A DNA stretch of 64,000 nt from Flabesymbios commensalis (lineage: Eukaryota; Annelida; Polychaeta; Terebellida; Flabelligeridae): the NCBI GenBank assembly GCA_964017125.1, contig OZ024905.1, forward strand, positions 33,329,534-33,393,533, read 5' to 3'. A program made the translations under genes and the position numbers. Below are positions 24,400 to 35,324 of this stretch, piece after piece (the first letter of the stretch is position 1; every line of letters begins with the position of its first letter). The notes under the pieces were generated by a model that ran no database searches, was not told the DNA's origin, and was given only the letters and a program-made list of their open reading frames with translations.

Positions 24400-24870
24400 C
24401 TTTAAATGGTCAATCAATAATGATCAACTTGTCGTCTCCTCTAGTCAAGGTTGCAAAGTATAATGAAACGAAACTAATTTTTAGCTATATTTTTATCTGT
24501 AGGCCTATATCAGTTATTCTAATAATACAATATTGTCCAAATCACCCTCCATGCGGGCCTCCATGGAGGAAAATATAAACAATAACTGTATCTTCAATAA
24601 AAAGGTATGAGAGAGGTGGGTATATTAGACACTTTAAGGACAGTGTGGTATATATTTATATAATCAATCAATAATGAGCAATTTGTTGTCTCCTCTACTC
24701 AAGGTTACTAGGCCTACGTATAATGAAAGAAATACCAAATTCTACCAATTTCATGCTATTTTTTGGTTGCATAGGCCCATCAATAATTCTAAAAATAAAG
24801 TTTTGCCATATTACTCTCCATGTGGACATGGTGTTCAATATACCCTCTGTTTGTCCAAATTGCATTATCT
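24400..24870 (+). repeat. Two-unit ~255-bp tandem repeat
   Basis: CAATCAATAATGATCAACTT (about 24411) plus GTCTCCTCTAGTCAAGGTTG matches CAATCAATAATGAGCAATTT (about 24665) plus GTCTCCTCTACTCAAGGTTA, each followed by GTATAATGAAA and later a CTCCATG-rich part. A further ~112-bp pair (CACACTGTGAAGTAGGGTG / CACACTGTGAAGTTGGGTG) sits at 25300-25435. Confidence 0.6.
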
Positions 24871-24974
24871 TCAGTTAAAATGTATAATTAACTTATGAAA
24901 GTTTTTCCTACAAAAACTATTATATGGCATTGAACCTATTTCTAATCTAAATATTTTATTTGTATATATCTTAT

Positions 24975-25204
24975 AGCGACACAATCAAGCTAAAATCATT
25001 TTTTTAAATCCGTTTTTTTCATACTATCGCCATATGATGTAAACATGTCCATAGACTACAACTGCGTAAGTTTAAAATTTTTAGTGTTGCGCATTCACCA
25101 GTTAAGCGAGATATAAAGACGAAATTTGCGATTTCTTATTTCGGACATGCATGTCCAAAATAAGAAATACGATTTTTTGATGATTTTAGACTGATTGTGT
25201 CGCT
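24975..25204. mobile_element. 230-bp palindromic MITE
   Basis: The left end AGCGACACAATCAAGC then TAAAATCAT is matched in inverse by the right end ATGATTTTAGACTGATTG then TGTCGCT. The centre holds the perfect palindrome GGACATGCATGTCC (25143-25156) within longer pairing TTATTTCGG...CCAAAATAA. Flanks are TTAT (left) and TTAA (right), possibly a TTAA-type duplication with one change. Nested in the hAT-like element. Confidence 0.7.
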
Positions 25205-26245
25205 TTAATTTCAATGGCTCTGAAGACCACCACTCCCACAAAAAATAACTAGAATAAATCAATACAAACTAAATTTATGAGGCCACCAAAAGCTGGTATA
25301 TTTGACCACACTGTGAAGTAGGGTGAAGAATGTCACTCCCTTGAAAAAGAACTAGAAAAAATCGTACAAACTACACTTATAAGGCTAAATTGGACATCTA
25401 CAATGGGTATATTGGACACACTGTGAAGTTGGGTGTATTGCCCATATATCGAATTTATCATATTTAATGTTTTTTATCACTTCAGATTTTAACATATATA
25501 TATTTTACACTTCATTATTAGATTAAATAACACGAAAACGCATAATTGAGTTAAAAACTTACGTTACATTATAGCAGAAAAATCATTACAATTGGGGATT
25601 GGGGATTTATAGCCTGCATGACAGATATAAGTCGATCGGTCATTTACATTAATGATGAGAAGGGTGGCGAATTTACCCGCACTGGCTAATATGCTCACTT
25701 TTTCGTATATTTGAAAAATGCCTGAACATTTGACATTCGAAAAAAGTCATCGCCTGGAGTTGTCGGCTCAAAGCAATAATTTGCCCAAAAGCATGGCCCG
25801 TCTTACCCGACGGGTTAAAGGGAAGATATGGGTCACATCCTGGATTGATCATAAATGTTAATAGACTCCCTTATAACCTTTGCATATGAACCATATTGCG
25901 TCATATAAATAAAAGGTATAGCAATGCCTGATTGGGTAACATCTGAAAAAAAGTGCACAGCCATAGAGCTGTTGGCTCAAATTAACAAGGTGTCCTGCCT
26001 AAGGACCCTCTCAAATTGACCGTCTATTCTACTTGTTCATTACATCATTACCATTGATGAACAGGCAATTTGGGACACATTTGCGAGGAAGAATTCCAGG
26101 AGGATGCAATTAATAAACATACTTAGTATTGATGATGAATATTATTTTGTAACGTTAGGCCTATTAATATGAATAAATATACCTATTAGTTTGTTTTCTT
26201 TGTGGATCTCGTCATGATGCAAAAAAAGTAATGAAAATGCACCAA

Positions 26246-26393
26246 ATTTTGGGCCCAAGTCTCGTATTCTATACCCTCATTTAAATAATAGCTGAATGAC
26301 GGCGGTGATTGGCCGATCTCGTCATGTCTAAGGCTGAACCACTCTTCGATTGGTCGGGGTAGAATACAAGACTTGGACCAAACTTTGCTTTAA
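26246..26393. repeat. ~148-bp foldback (inverted repeat)
   Basis: CCAAGTCTCGTATTCTATAC on the left pairs with GGTAGAATACAAGACTTGG on the right, extended outward by CACCAAATTTTG against CAAACTTTGC. GATTGGCCGA and GATTGGTCGG sit between the arms. Probably a small MITE; target duplication not seen. Confidence 0.55.
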
Positions 26394-27400
26394 TTAGGTT
26401 TGAGTCAATGGGGGAACTAGGACTATTTTTCTCAACTAATGTTTTGTTATTATTATATGTAATTATTGGACTAAATCTCCAATCCATAGTGAGCGAAATT
26501 ACGTTCTAGAACCTAATGTTCCTAAAGGGAGATGCTCCTAGACCCCCCAGTTGTAACACGCTGTTAAGCACACTGTGACCCTGTCAAACTTTTTTCTGGA
26601 TCCACCCCTGCTAGTATTGTTTTAATTGTTTAAAAGTGGATATTTTTGCTATTTGTTGCCATTTTGACCTCCAAATGACCCTAAATTAACCTTGGCACAT
26701 CTTCATTTATCCAGTTGTCTGCTACCGGCAGACTCCTTGATATCACGTATATGTGCTATGAGTTCAGAACCCCCCTCTTCCCTGCCCAACTCCTGCAGGC
26801 CAGACAATCTGACCTGAGTGTGACCTCCATACCACAGTCAGTAAACCGGTGACGTCATAATGAATATACATGATGCTCGGACCCCCTCCATTTCGTACGG
26901 GCCTCACACACACCTGTTGCCAAGGTCAGACTGGTACTCTGACGGTCTGACCTGACTGGGCAGGGTGCTTTGACATGACCTTGATGTTATGTTTATGATT
27001 AACATCAGTCTCTTAGAGTATATGGGCAAAGCCTGCGACTTCAAGAATCATGTGACCCCAGCAGGGTTCTCGTTTGCAGTGACCTCCACTTATGTTAAAC
27101 CAGTTTTATCATTGCATTCATGCGTAGACCTTTCAGAAAATATATAGTTATCTTTAGCCTAGACAAGAAAAATTGTGCTTTTGACCACTGGAATGCCATA
27201 AAAATGACATTTTTGGCATGTCGCCAGCCTAATTTTTTGTCTTAGACAGGTCCCTGATGGTGAGTGGGTGCAGTTTTTGGAAGATACATTGTTTGAATTT
27301 GACGAACATATAGTAGTGATTGTATTAAAACCACAAACTCCCAAAAATATTATATTGTCGCTTGTAAAATTGAATTAATGTTCATGTCGCCACAAAATAA

Positions 27401-28514
27401 CAGAATACGTTACATTTGAGTTAGTTAGTTGTTTTTATCTGCCAACAATTCTAAGATCAACTAAAGTTCCTTGCTGTGTGATGAATATGTAATATAAGGG
27501 AAGGTATGTAAGAAGACATAAACAAATTATGTGATACTAACAGTGCTACTCTTGCAATAATCAATAGAAACAAGTAGACGCTATTTATTTTTTAAGAAAA
27601 CATAATACGTTACATGGACTCTGAAGATATAGTGATATGCACACTTAACAACAAATGGCCCTTTAGTTAGTCACTAGGTATGTCTCCACGCAGCAAGTAA
27701 AAATTTAGCCTGGCCACTGAACCCAGCTTCACAATTGTGCAAGAAGGAAAAATAATACAGAATACGTTACACAAAATACGTTACATTTTGTAACGTATTT
27801 TGGTAACGTATTTTGCTTTTCACTAAACAATGCTGTAATAGTGCATTCTGTTTCGTAACAAAAGTACAAAACACTCACACTTTGTATGATACAACTATTT
27901 ACTGGATATAGTGACATTTAGTATCATTACTTTATCATAACATGAATTATGTTAGTTATGTAACGTATTTTGCCTTTTTGTTGGAAATATTAATCAACAG
28001 GCACGAAATGACAGAAACTCAATATATATCGTTATAGGAATAATCAAAAATGTGCTTAGACAAAAGACACCTCGATTATTCAATGTGGCAGTGTGAATAA
28101 CGTCCATTATACACACAAATACAGAATACGCTACTTTTAATTCTGATTTTGTGCCTGGTGAAGTATAGTGAAATAGTAGATACAATAAGTCTGGTGACAA
28201 TGACACACACAATTTATTGTATTGCCTAGGCTTATTTTAAACAATATTGAATAGTTATTGAGCATGTACACACTACTGTTCTTATCAGAAAAAAACTAAA
28301 ATAAAAATACACTACTATTTTGAAAAACCTTTATATATCGTATAGGGGGCCTACTGCAATGTATCAAGGCCATTGACACTTAGAAACATTGAAATTACAT
28401 TATTATATTTAATTGTGCATGTTTTTATTTTGTATAGTATTTGTACAGAAATGTCCAATACATATCAGATATTTGGGGAAATGCTTAAACTATAAAAAAA
28501 TTTAACGTATTCTG
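27401..28514. mobile_element. 1.1-kb element with repeated AATACGTTACA motif, copy A
   Basis: CAGAATACGTTA at the left end (27401) and TAACGTATTCTG at the right end (28514) are exact inverses. Inside are many more copies: AATACGTTACATGG (about 27604), a four-copy palindromic cluster at 27758-27814 (AAATACGTTACATTTTGTAA continuing CGTATTTT), TAACGTATTTTGCC (27960) and GAATACGCTACTTT (28124). No coding capacity that I trust. The identical arrangement in copy B comes from the later tandem duplication. Confidence 0.65.
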
Positions 28515-28550
28515 TGTGTGTTTTTTGGTGCTTTTAATTGTTCATTTAAA

Positions 28551-31500
28551 AAATAATTATGCTTTTGCTAATTCTTCTTATTGAAAATCCCTCTCTCAGA
28601 GCATTACACGCCGTGATAATTACTTAATGGCACATCATTACGCATATAAGACAATGAACAGTAATAATCTACTTGTTCACTTGCGTCCTACATAAGGGAG
28701 GCACCTTCAATTACAAGGGAGGGGGGGGGGGAGTATTTTTTAAATATATTTTTCCAAACTAAATTTTTGTGAAATAAATAATTGTCTGATGTTGTAAATA
28801 AATGTTTAAATTTGAAATAAATAATTATTTCAGCTTATGAGCAACATCATTTAATAATTCTAAAAAATCGAGCCTCATTTATTTGACAATATTAAATGAC
28901 TTTTAAATTTGTGAAGCCTCGCTTTGCTTGGATCGTTTGCCTCCAGATGAAAGCTAGGCTTAGTTTGGGATCCAAATTTGTAGACAGAAAAATATATAAG
29001 GAAGTGAAGTAAATATATATCTCCACACACAAACTGAAATAAATATATTGCTCGAGTGTGAAAAATATACCCCCCCCCCCCTCACACATAGGCGAATATG
29101 CTAGCGAATGTGCTTATGAATAAAAATAGTTGAAATTCGTTCAAAATTCGCAACACTCGCCGAGTATTTGTAAGCGTTAGTAACAAATTCGGAAATAGAT
29201 ACATATTGGTTTAAATGTGTGGTATAGCTCTAGTCACGATACCACGAGAACACACTAGTTTTGGACTATAACACAGGGAATAATATCATATCGCTGTATA
29301 TTTCAAAATTCTGATTAACGTTACCTATCACTCTTGTATAAACCAATCGATGTACAAGACGGCTACAGTTGACATACAAAGATTGGGCTTCCAAGGTCAA
29401 GTTAAGATCATTTCAAGGGTGTGTATTTTCGTATCGATGTCAATGACACCTAGAGGTCACTAGGGGTCGAATCTAGCTTACCTCACAATTTAAAATAAAG
29501 ATCAGGATAATTATGTGCTAATAATGTTAGAAATTTCATGCTTTAATCGTGAAATGCACAGTTGTTTCATTATGGGAGCTTAAACACTACATTATGTATT
29601 TTGCCGAACTTTCTGAAAAAACTGATGCAGCCTAGAAATTTATTCTGACATGATTTTTGACAGTTTGACTTTGAAATGACCTTGATATGACCTTAACGTT
29701 TTTTTTCGACGATACCCCAGTAAAACATAATCCCAACCCATGTCAGACTTCATAGCCCATTTATGTATCAATAGTTTACCATGGGAACCCAAACTGATAT
29801 TTAACAGCTGCTGCACACTGTAATTTTGCTCGTCCAATTAAACATTGAGGAAGGGGTGTAGTCAGTGGAATACTAAGGGTGTATTTCCCCTCCCAAGTTA
29901 GATACTGCCCTCAATCTCCTAAAAGGCACATGGAAAAGATATCTGACCAAGACTGTGTCGAAACCAATCCTTTGTAATAGATGACTGCACCACTAGTATT
30001 GTTTTAATTGTTTAAAAGTGGATATTTTTGCTATTTGTTGCCATTTTGACCTCCAAATGACCCTAAATTAACCTTGACACATCTTCATCTATCCAGTTGT
30101 CTGCTACCGGCAGACTCCTTGATATCACGTATATGTGCTATGAGTTGAGAACCCCCCTCTTCCCTGCCCAACTCCTGCAGGCCAGACAATCTGACCTGAG
30201 TGTGACCTCCATACCACAGTCAGTATACCGGTGACGTCATAATGAATATACATGATGCTCGGACCCCCTCCATTTCGTACGGGCCTCACACACACCTGTT
30301 GCCAAGGTCAGATTGGTAGTCTGACGGTCTGACCTGACTGGGCAGGGTGCCTTGACATGACCTTGATGTTATGTTTATGATTAACATCAGTCTCTTAGAG
30401 TATATGGGCAAAGCCCGCGACTTCAAGAATCATGTGACCCCAGCAGGGTTCTCGTTTGCAGTGACCTCCACTTATGTTAAACCAGTTTTATCATTGCATT
30501 CATGCGTAGACCTTTCAGAAAATATATAGTTATCTATAGCCTAGACAAGAAAAATTGTGCTTTTGACCACTGGAATGCCATAAAAATGACATTTTTGGCA
30601 TGTCGCCAGCCTAATTTTTTGTCTTAGACAGGTCTCTGTTCGTGAGTGGGTGCAGTTTTTGGAAGATACATTGTTTGAATTTGACGAACATATAGTAGTG
30701 ATTGTATTAAAACCACAAACTCCCAAAAGTAGTATATTGTCGCTTGTAAAATTGAATTAATGTTCATGTCGCCACAAAATAACAGAATACGTTACATTTG
30801 AGTTAGTTAGTTGTTTTTATCTGCCAACAATTCTAAGATCAACTAAAGTTCCTTGCTGTGTGATGAATATGTAATATAAGGGAAGGTATGTAAGAAGACA
30901 TAAACAAATTATGTGATACTAACAGTGCTACTCTTGCAATAATCAATAGAAACAAGTAGACGCTATTTATTTTTTAAGAAAACAGAATACGTTACATGGA
31001 CTCTGAAGATATAGTGATATGCACACTTAACAACAAATGGCCCTTTAGTTAGTCACTAGGTATGTCTCCACGCAGCAAGTAAAAATTTAGCCTGGCCACT
31101 GAACCCAGCTTCACAATTGTGCAAGAAGGAAAAATAATACAGAATACGTTACACAAAATACGTTACATTTTGTAACGTATTTTGGTAACGTATTTTGCTT
31201 TTCACTAAACAATGCTGTAATAGTGCATTCTGTTTCGTAACAAAAGTACAAAACACTCACACTTTGTATGATACAACTATTTACTGGATATAGTGACATT
31301 TAGTATCATTACTTTATCATAACATGAATTATGTTAGTTATGTAACGTATTTTGGTAAGGTATTTTGCCTTTTTGTTGGAAATATTAATCAACAGGCACG
31401 AAATGACAGAAACTCAATATATATCGTTATAGGAATAATCAAAAATGTGCTTAGACAAAAGACACCTCGATTATTCAATGTGGCAGTGTGAATAACGTTC

Positions 31501-31952
31501 ATTATACACACAAATACGGAATACGCTACTTTTAATTCTGATAATGATTTTGTGCCTGGTGAAGTATAGTGAAATAGTAGATACAATAAGTCTGGTGACA
31601 ATGACACACACAATTTATTGTATTGCCTAGGCTTATTTTAAACAATATTGAATGGTTATTGAGCATTTACACACTACTGTTCTTATCAGAAAAAAACTAA
31701 AATAAAAATACACTACTATTTTGAAAAACCTTTATATATCGTATAGGGGGCCTACTGCAATGTATCAAGGCCACTGACACTTAGAAACATTGAAATTACA
31801 TTATTATATTTAATTGTGCATGTTTTTATTTTGTATAGTATTTGTACAAAAATGTCCAATACATATCAGATATTTGGGGAAATGCTTAAACTATAAATTT
31901 TTTTTAACGTATTCTGTGTGTGTTTTTTGGTGCTTTTAATTGTTCATTTAAA
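28551..31952. repeat. Tandem duplication, copy B (empty site)
   Basis: Direct continuation of copy A with the same start (AAATAATTATGCTTTTGC) and same end (GCTTTTAATTGTTCATTT). It lacks the hAT-like insertion and has one intact CTAGT site. The homopolymer tracts differ in length between copies (G tract 28720-28729 against 21540-21551). Confidence 0.93.
30783..31916. mobile_element. 1.1-kb element with AATACGTTACA motif, copy B
   Basis: Same ends and internal motif copies as 27401-28514, as part of duplicated block B. Differs by a 13-bp GGTAAGGTATTTT insertion near 31350, which looks like one more, slightly altered, motif copy, and by a 6-bp GATAAT-type insertion near 31540. Confidence 0.65.
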
Positions 31953-31959
31953 AAAATGA

Positions 31960-32365
31960 TTAAAATTGATGTTTTATACTTGGTATCCCAATTTTTAGGA
32001 CAAGAAAAAATAATTTATATATTTTAAGATAAAGTTGCAAAAAGTGGTCTAATGAGAAGTTGATTTTTTGATATGTAGCTTGTGGAAAAGTCTTCAAGTG
32101 GCGGGCTTTGCCCATATGGCACACTTCTGGAATACAAAAAAACATCTCACAGATAGTGTAATACACAATTTTCACCACTTTTTGGCTTCGCAATTGGATA
32201 TTTTGACCTTTCGAGGTCAATGACCTCTAGAGGTCACCAGGGGTTAAATCTAACTTACCTCCACCTCCTAAAATAAACCCCGGGATATGTACTAATAATG
32301 GTGGAAGTTTCATGCTTTATTCATAAAATGAACAATGGTTTCATTAAGGGAGCTTATCCACTACA
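31960..32365 (-). repeat. AAGGTCA-rich dispersed repeat, module M1 inverted
   Basis: The minus strand matches 17870-18060: AAGCATGAAACTTCCACCAT, GACCTCTAGAGGTCATTGAC, CTCGAAAGGTCAAAATAT and GTGGTGAAAATTGTGTATTA. It continues with GGCAAAGCCCGCCACTTGAAG, loosely echoed in the duplicated block near 27030 and 30410. The 86-codon minus-strand ORF shares its first residues (MTSKGQNI) with the ORF at 17986 because both read through the same repeat. Confidence 0.65.
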
Positions 32366-32454
32366 CTATATCCCAATTTTTGGTTCTACCCTTATTATGC
32401 CAGTTAATTTAATTTATGTGGTTTTAGGCCATATATCGAAATCAATACCAATTA

Positions 32455-35322
32455 GGGGAGACCGGGGCACATTGGGACATTTGTCACACATTTGCTTATT
32501 GTGATTTATAAAAACATGCTTTTATGATTGAATTGTGATGCTCTATATTGGAAAAAATAACTGTTTTCAAAAGTGGGCAATTTGTAATAATTTACGCGTT
32601 TAATAATTTATTTTTTAAATGTCCGATTGTGCCCCGACTGTGGGGCACTATGGGACAGTGACCCGGGTTCATTGGGACAATCTGACAGCTTTTTACAGCA
32701 TGACCATTACAATGTCAATATTATTTTAGCTGACGGTCTAATTGCTACATTAATCAGAAAATAGAATATAGAAGAAAACTACGTTGGTGTTGAATAATTG
32801 TTATTTAATGCATCACCCGGCAGGGGGCAGTACAAGTAGGCCTATTCATTAGATAGCTGCCGCTCACAATTTTCACGGTCCCATATATGGTACGCTATGC
32901 ACAGGAGGGGACACTGAATTTCACACGCGGGGTTTTCACATCATTTTGTCTACTCAAAGCCATAAGAAGATAATTTTGAAATTATATTTTCTTTACAAGT
33001 GATGTATGTGTCAAATGTATGTAATTATAAATAAATAGCTACTACAGTGCTTCAATACGGTGCTCTCGACAGCTGCCCCGGTGCTTCCATAGGCTACTGC
33101 CCCATACAGCATCACTCCAGGTAATGGTCAAAAAGCCACTGGTGGACCACCAGCAACATGCAGGCGGCTATGGGAAGGTGGAATTTGCCACTGATGGACC
33201 ACTGCTGGTGATCCACCACTGGAAAACAATGTAGCTAGTGGGCCACCTGATATCAGCCGGACATCCCCATGGTGGTCCACCGCTGGCATTCGGTGGTGGT
33301 CTACCGGTGGCCCACCATTGCATTGCTCTCTGGGGCAGTGCTGCTGCAGTGCTCCCAACAACTGCTGTGTTGCTCCCATAAGCTGCTGCAGTGCTCCCAG
33401 CAGTTGCTGTGGTGCTCCCATAAGCTGCTGCGGTGCTCCCAACGGCTGCTGCGGTGCTCCCAATGGCTGCTGTGGTGCTCCCATAAGCTGCTGTAGTGCT
33501 CCAAGTAGCTGCTACGGTGCTCCCATAAGCTGTTACGGTGCTCCTCGCAGCTGCTGTGGTGCTCACATAAGCTGCAGCACTCTGAGCGGCAGCTGTGGTG
33601 CTAACAGCAGGTGCTGAGATGTGCCTATGCTGCTGCAGAGCTCCCAACAACTGCTGCGATGCTCTCATAAGCTGCTGCGGTGCTCCCAGGGGCTGGTGTG
33701 GTGCTCCCAGCAGTTCCTGCAGTGCTCCTAACAACTGCCGCGCTGCTCCATGAGCTGCTGCACTGCTCACAGCAGCTGCTATGGTGCTTCTAACGACTTC
33801 TGCGGGGCTAAGCTGCTGTAGTGCTCCCATCAGCTTTTGCGGTGCTACCAGCAACAGCTGTGTTTCTCTTATAAGCTGCTGTGGTGGTCGAACCGGCTGC
33901 TGTGGTGGTCGAACCGGCTGCTGTGGTGCTACCAGCGGCTGCTGTGGTGCTCCCAGCTACTGCTGTAGTGCTCTCAATAGCATCTACAGCTGTTGTTGAT
34001 ATCTGCTCTCAACATGTGCTCTGCTGTGCTCCAAACAGCTGCTGTTGTACTCCCAAAAGCTGCTGCGGTGCTTCCAAAAGCTGCTGGGGTGCTCTCATCA
34101 GCTGCTGATGTGCTCCAATAAGCTGCTAAGCAAGGGTGGCCAAGCTGTCGAAATTCACATTTTTTGCTAACTTGATGCCTATAATTTTGCGACTAGGATA
34201 TTTTTAATGGTGCATCGTGCCATCAGGTGATATTTTGCCATTATTTTGCTACTGGCGACTTCACTTTTGCTATGTCAATTTTTTTTACACTCCTGCAAAG
34301 GTGCTCACAACAGCTGCTGCGGTGTTCCAATGCAGTGCTGCAGTGCTCCCATAGGCCTAAGCTGATTCCCATGGGTGCCTCTATAAGCTGCTGCGGTGTG
34401 CTCCTAACAGCTGCTGCGGTGCTCTAATAAGCTGCTGTAGTAAATTTGTTATTGTTATTGGCAAAAACACTCTGCTTCACATATATATATAACTCTTCAC
34501 GTATCAGGTATATGCCTTAAAATGTAGTAAAAGACCCATGTACCCTCATGTATATATGGGACGGCTGTAAATTCCAATACTGCACATAGCCAAAATGTTG
34601 TAAGCATGAACGTCATTAGAGGCCACTATAAGGGGTATAAATTCATCATACTTTTTTTTAATAAAAAAAATAGCTAATTCATGCAATAATGTGCTAAATT
34701 GTAGGTAGGCCTACATGGGTGGAGAGAAGAGTTCAATGAAACAAACGAAGCAAATATAATGTACATATTTCAATGGATTTATATAACTGTAATTTCCCCA
34801 ATATAATCCAAAACGGCTGTTTTTGGTGGTGATAGCCTATCACAATTATATTGTAACACTGAACATTGGGGCACATTGGGACACTGCGGGGCACATAGGG
34901 ACACCTGTCTCAATGTGCCCCAGCTGTCCCGTTGAACCCTGTGAACCTTTGTCCCAATGTGCCCCATGTTCCATCGTGACCTTTCATATATGTGGTGCTG
35001 TGATATAGGCTACTTTCACCGTAAGGTAATATACATCTTATATGGTGTACCCTAACTGGTCTTCCAACAAGAAATGCATAAACAATGTCTACTATGTTCA
35101 CACATGCACTAGCTCAACCGAAATACAGTCTCTGAAATTTACTTTTTTATATGATAAAAATTATAAAATCTCTTACATCCAAAGTAGCCTACTGCATGCC
35201 ACACACTAAGAAAACAATATGGCCACTGGAGTATCTCTGAGGTCATGTGACAGTATTTTTAGGATTCTCCCATCGGGGGTTTCCCAGGAAATCCCATTGT
35301 CCCAATGTGCCCCGGTCTCCCC
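32455..35322. mobile_element. 2.87-kb TA-flanked DNA transposon with perfect 25-bp TIRs
   Basis: The left end GGGGAGACCGGGGCACATTG (then GGACA) is exactly mirrored at the right (TGTCC, then CAATGTGCCCCGGTCTCCCC). TA flanks both sides (32453-32454, 35323-35324). Motif pieces recur near both ends inside: GTGCCCCGACTGTGGGGCAC and GGGACA at 32630-32690; GGGGCACATTGGGACACTG and inverse copies at 34865-34975. The middle carries a 21-bp minisatellite and GTGGWCCACC-type short hairpins (33140-33310). No transposase is visible: the long overlapping ORFs at 33128-33854 are repeat translations. TA duplication fits Tc1/mariner-like or ISL2EU-like elements; undecided. Confidence 0.9.
33320..34440 (+). repeat. 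21-bp minisatellite, AGCTGCTGYGGTGCTCCCATA
   Basis: Dense 21-bp units from 33320 to about 34130, then a few more at 34300-34440 after a non-repeat gap. Because 21 is a multiple of 3, all frames stay open for long stretches (LLRCSHK heptads on the plus strand, GAPQQLM heptads on the minus strand); these are not genes. GC content is far above the surroundings. It lies wholly inside the TA-flanked transposon. Confidence 0.9.
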
Positions 35323-35324
35323 TA

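Larger units (their letters stand above)
22856..26610. mobile_element. 3.76-kb hAT-like element with proven empty site
   Basis: Left end CAGGGGCGGATCCAG and right end CTGGATCCACCCCTG form 15-bp TIRs with one mismatch. CTAGT flanks it at 22851-22855 and 26611-26615, and copy B has a single uninterrupted site at about 29992-29996 (GCACCACTAGTATTG). Extending by one base, ACTAGT and GCTAGT differ at one place, so the duplication could originally have been 6 bp as for the MITE at 5223, which has the same kind of ends. No transposase reading frame is visible; the interior is full of nested repeats (a 230-bp palindromic MITE, a foldback and GTATATTGG-motif repeats). Non-autonomous or gutted. Confidence 0.92.
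21370..28550. repeat. Tandem duplication, copy A (holds a 3.76-kb insertion)
   Basis: Sequence from AAATAATTATGCTTTTGC (21370) to GCTTTTAATTGTTCATTT (28548) is repeated directly in 28551-31952 with only scattered differences. Without the transposon at 22856-26610 and its 5-bp duplication, copy A is about 3421 bp against 3402 bp in copy B. Differences include about 27 bp at 22480-22505 absent from B and a 13-bp addition in B at about 31350. All small ORFs appear in both copies, which reflects recent duplication rather than selection on protein. Confidence 0.93.

Noticed and set aside
22392-29837. Conserved small protein in two copies (22392 and 29640, minus strand)
   Set aside because: The identity comes from the recent tandem duplication and the region is the AAGGTCA repeat; the related copy at 18.4 kb does not keep the frame.
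33128-34108. Long overlapping reading frames on both strands (up to 228 codons) with Gln/Pro- or Cys/Ser-rich heptads
   Set aside because: They are translations of a 21-bp minisatellite inside a transposon; a unit that is a multiple of 3 leaves all frames open. No domain, and both strands are equally open.
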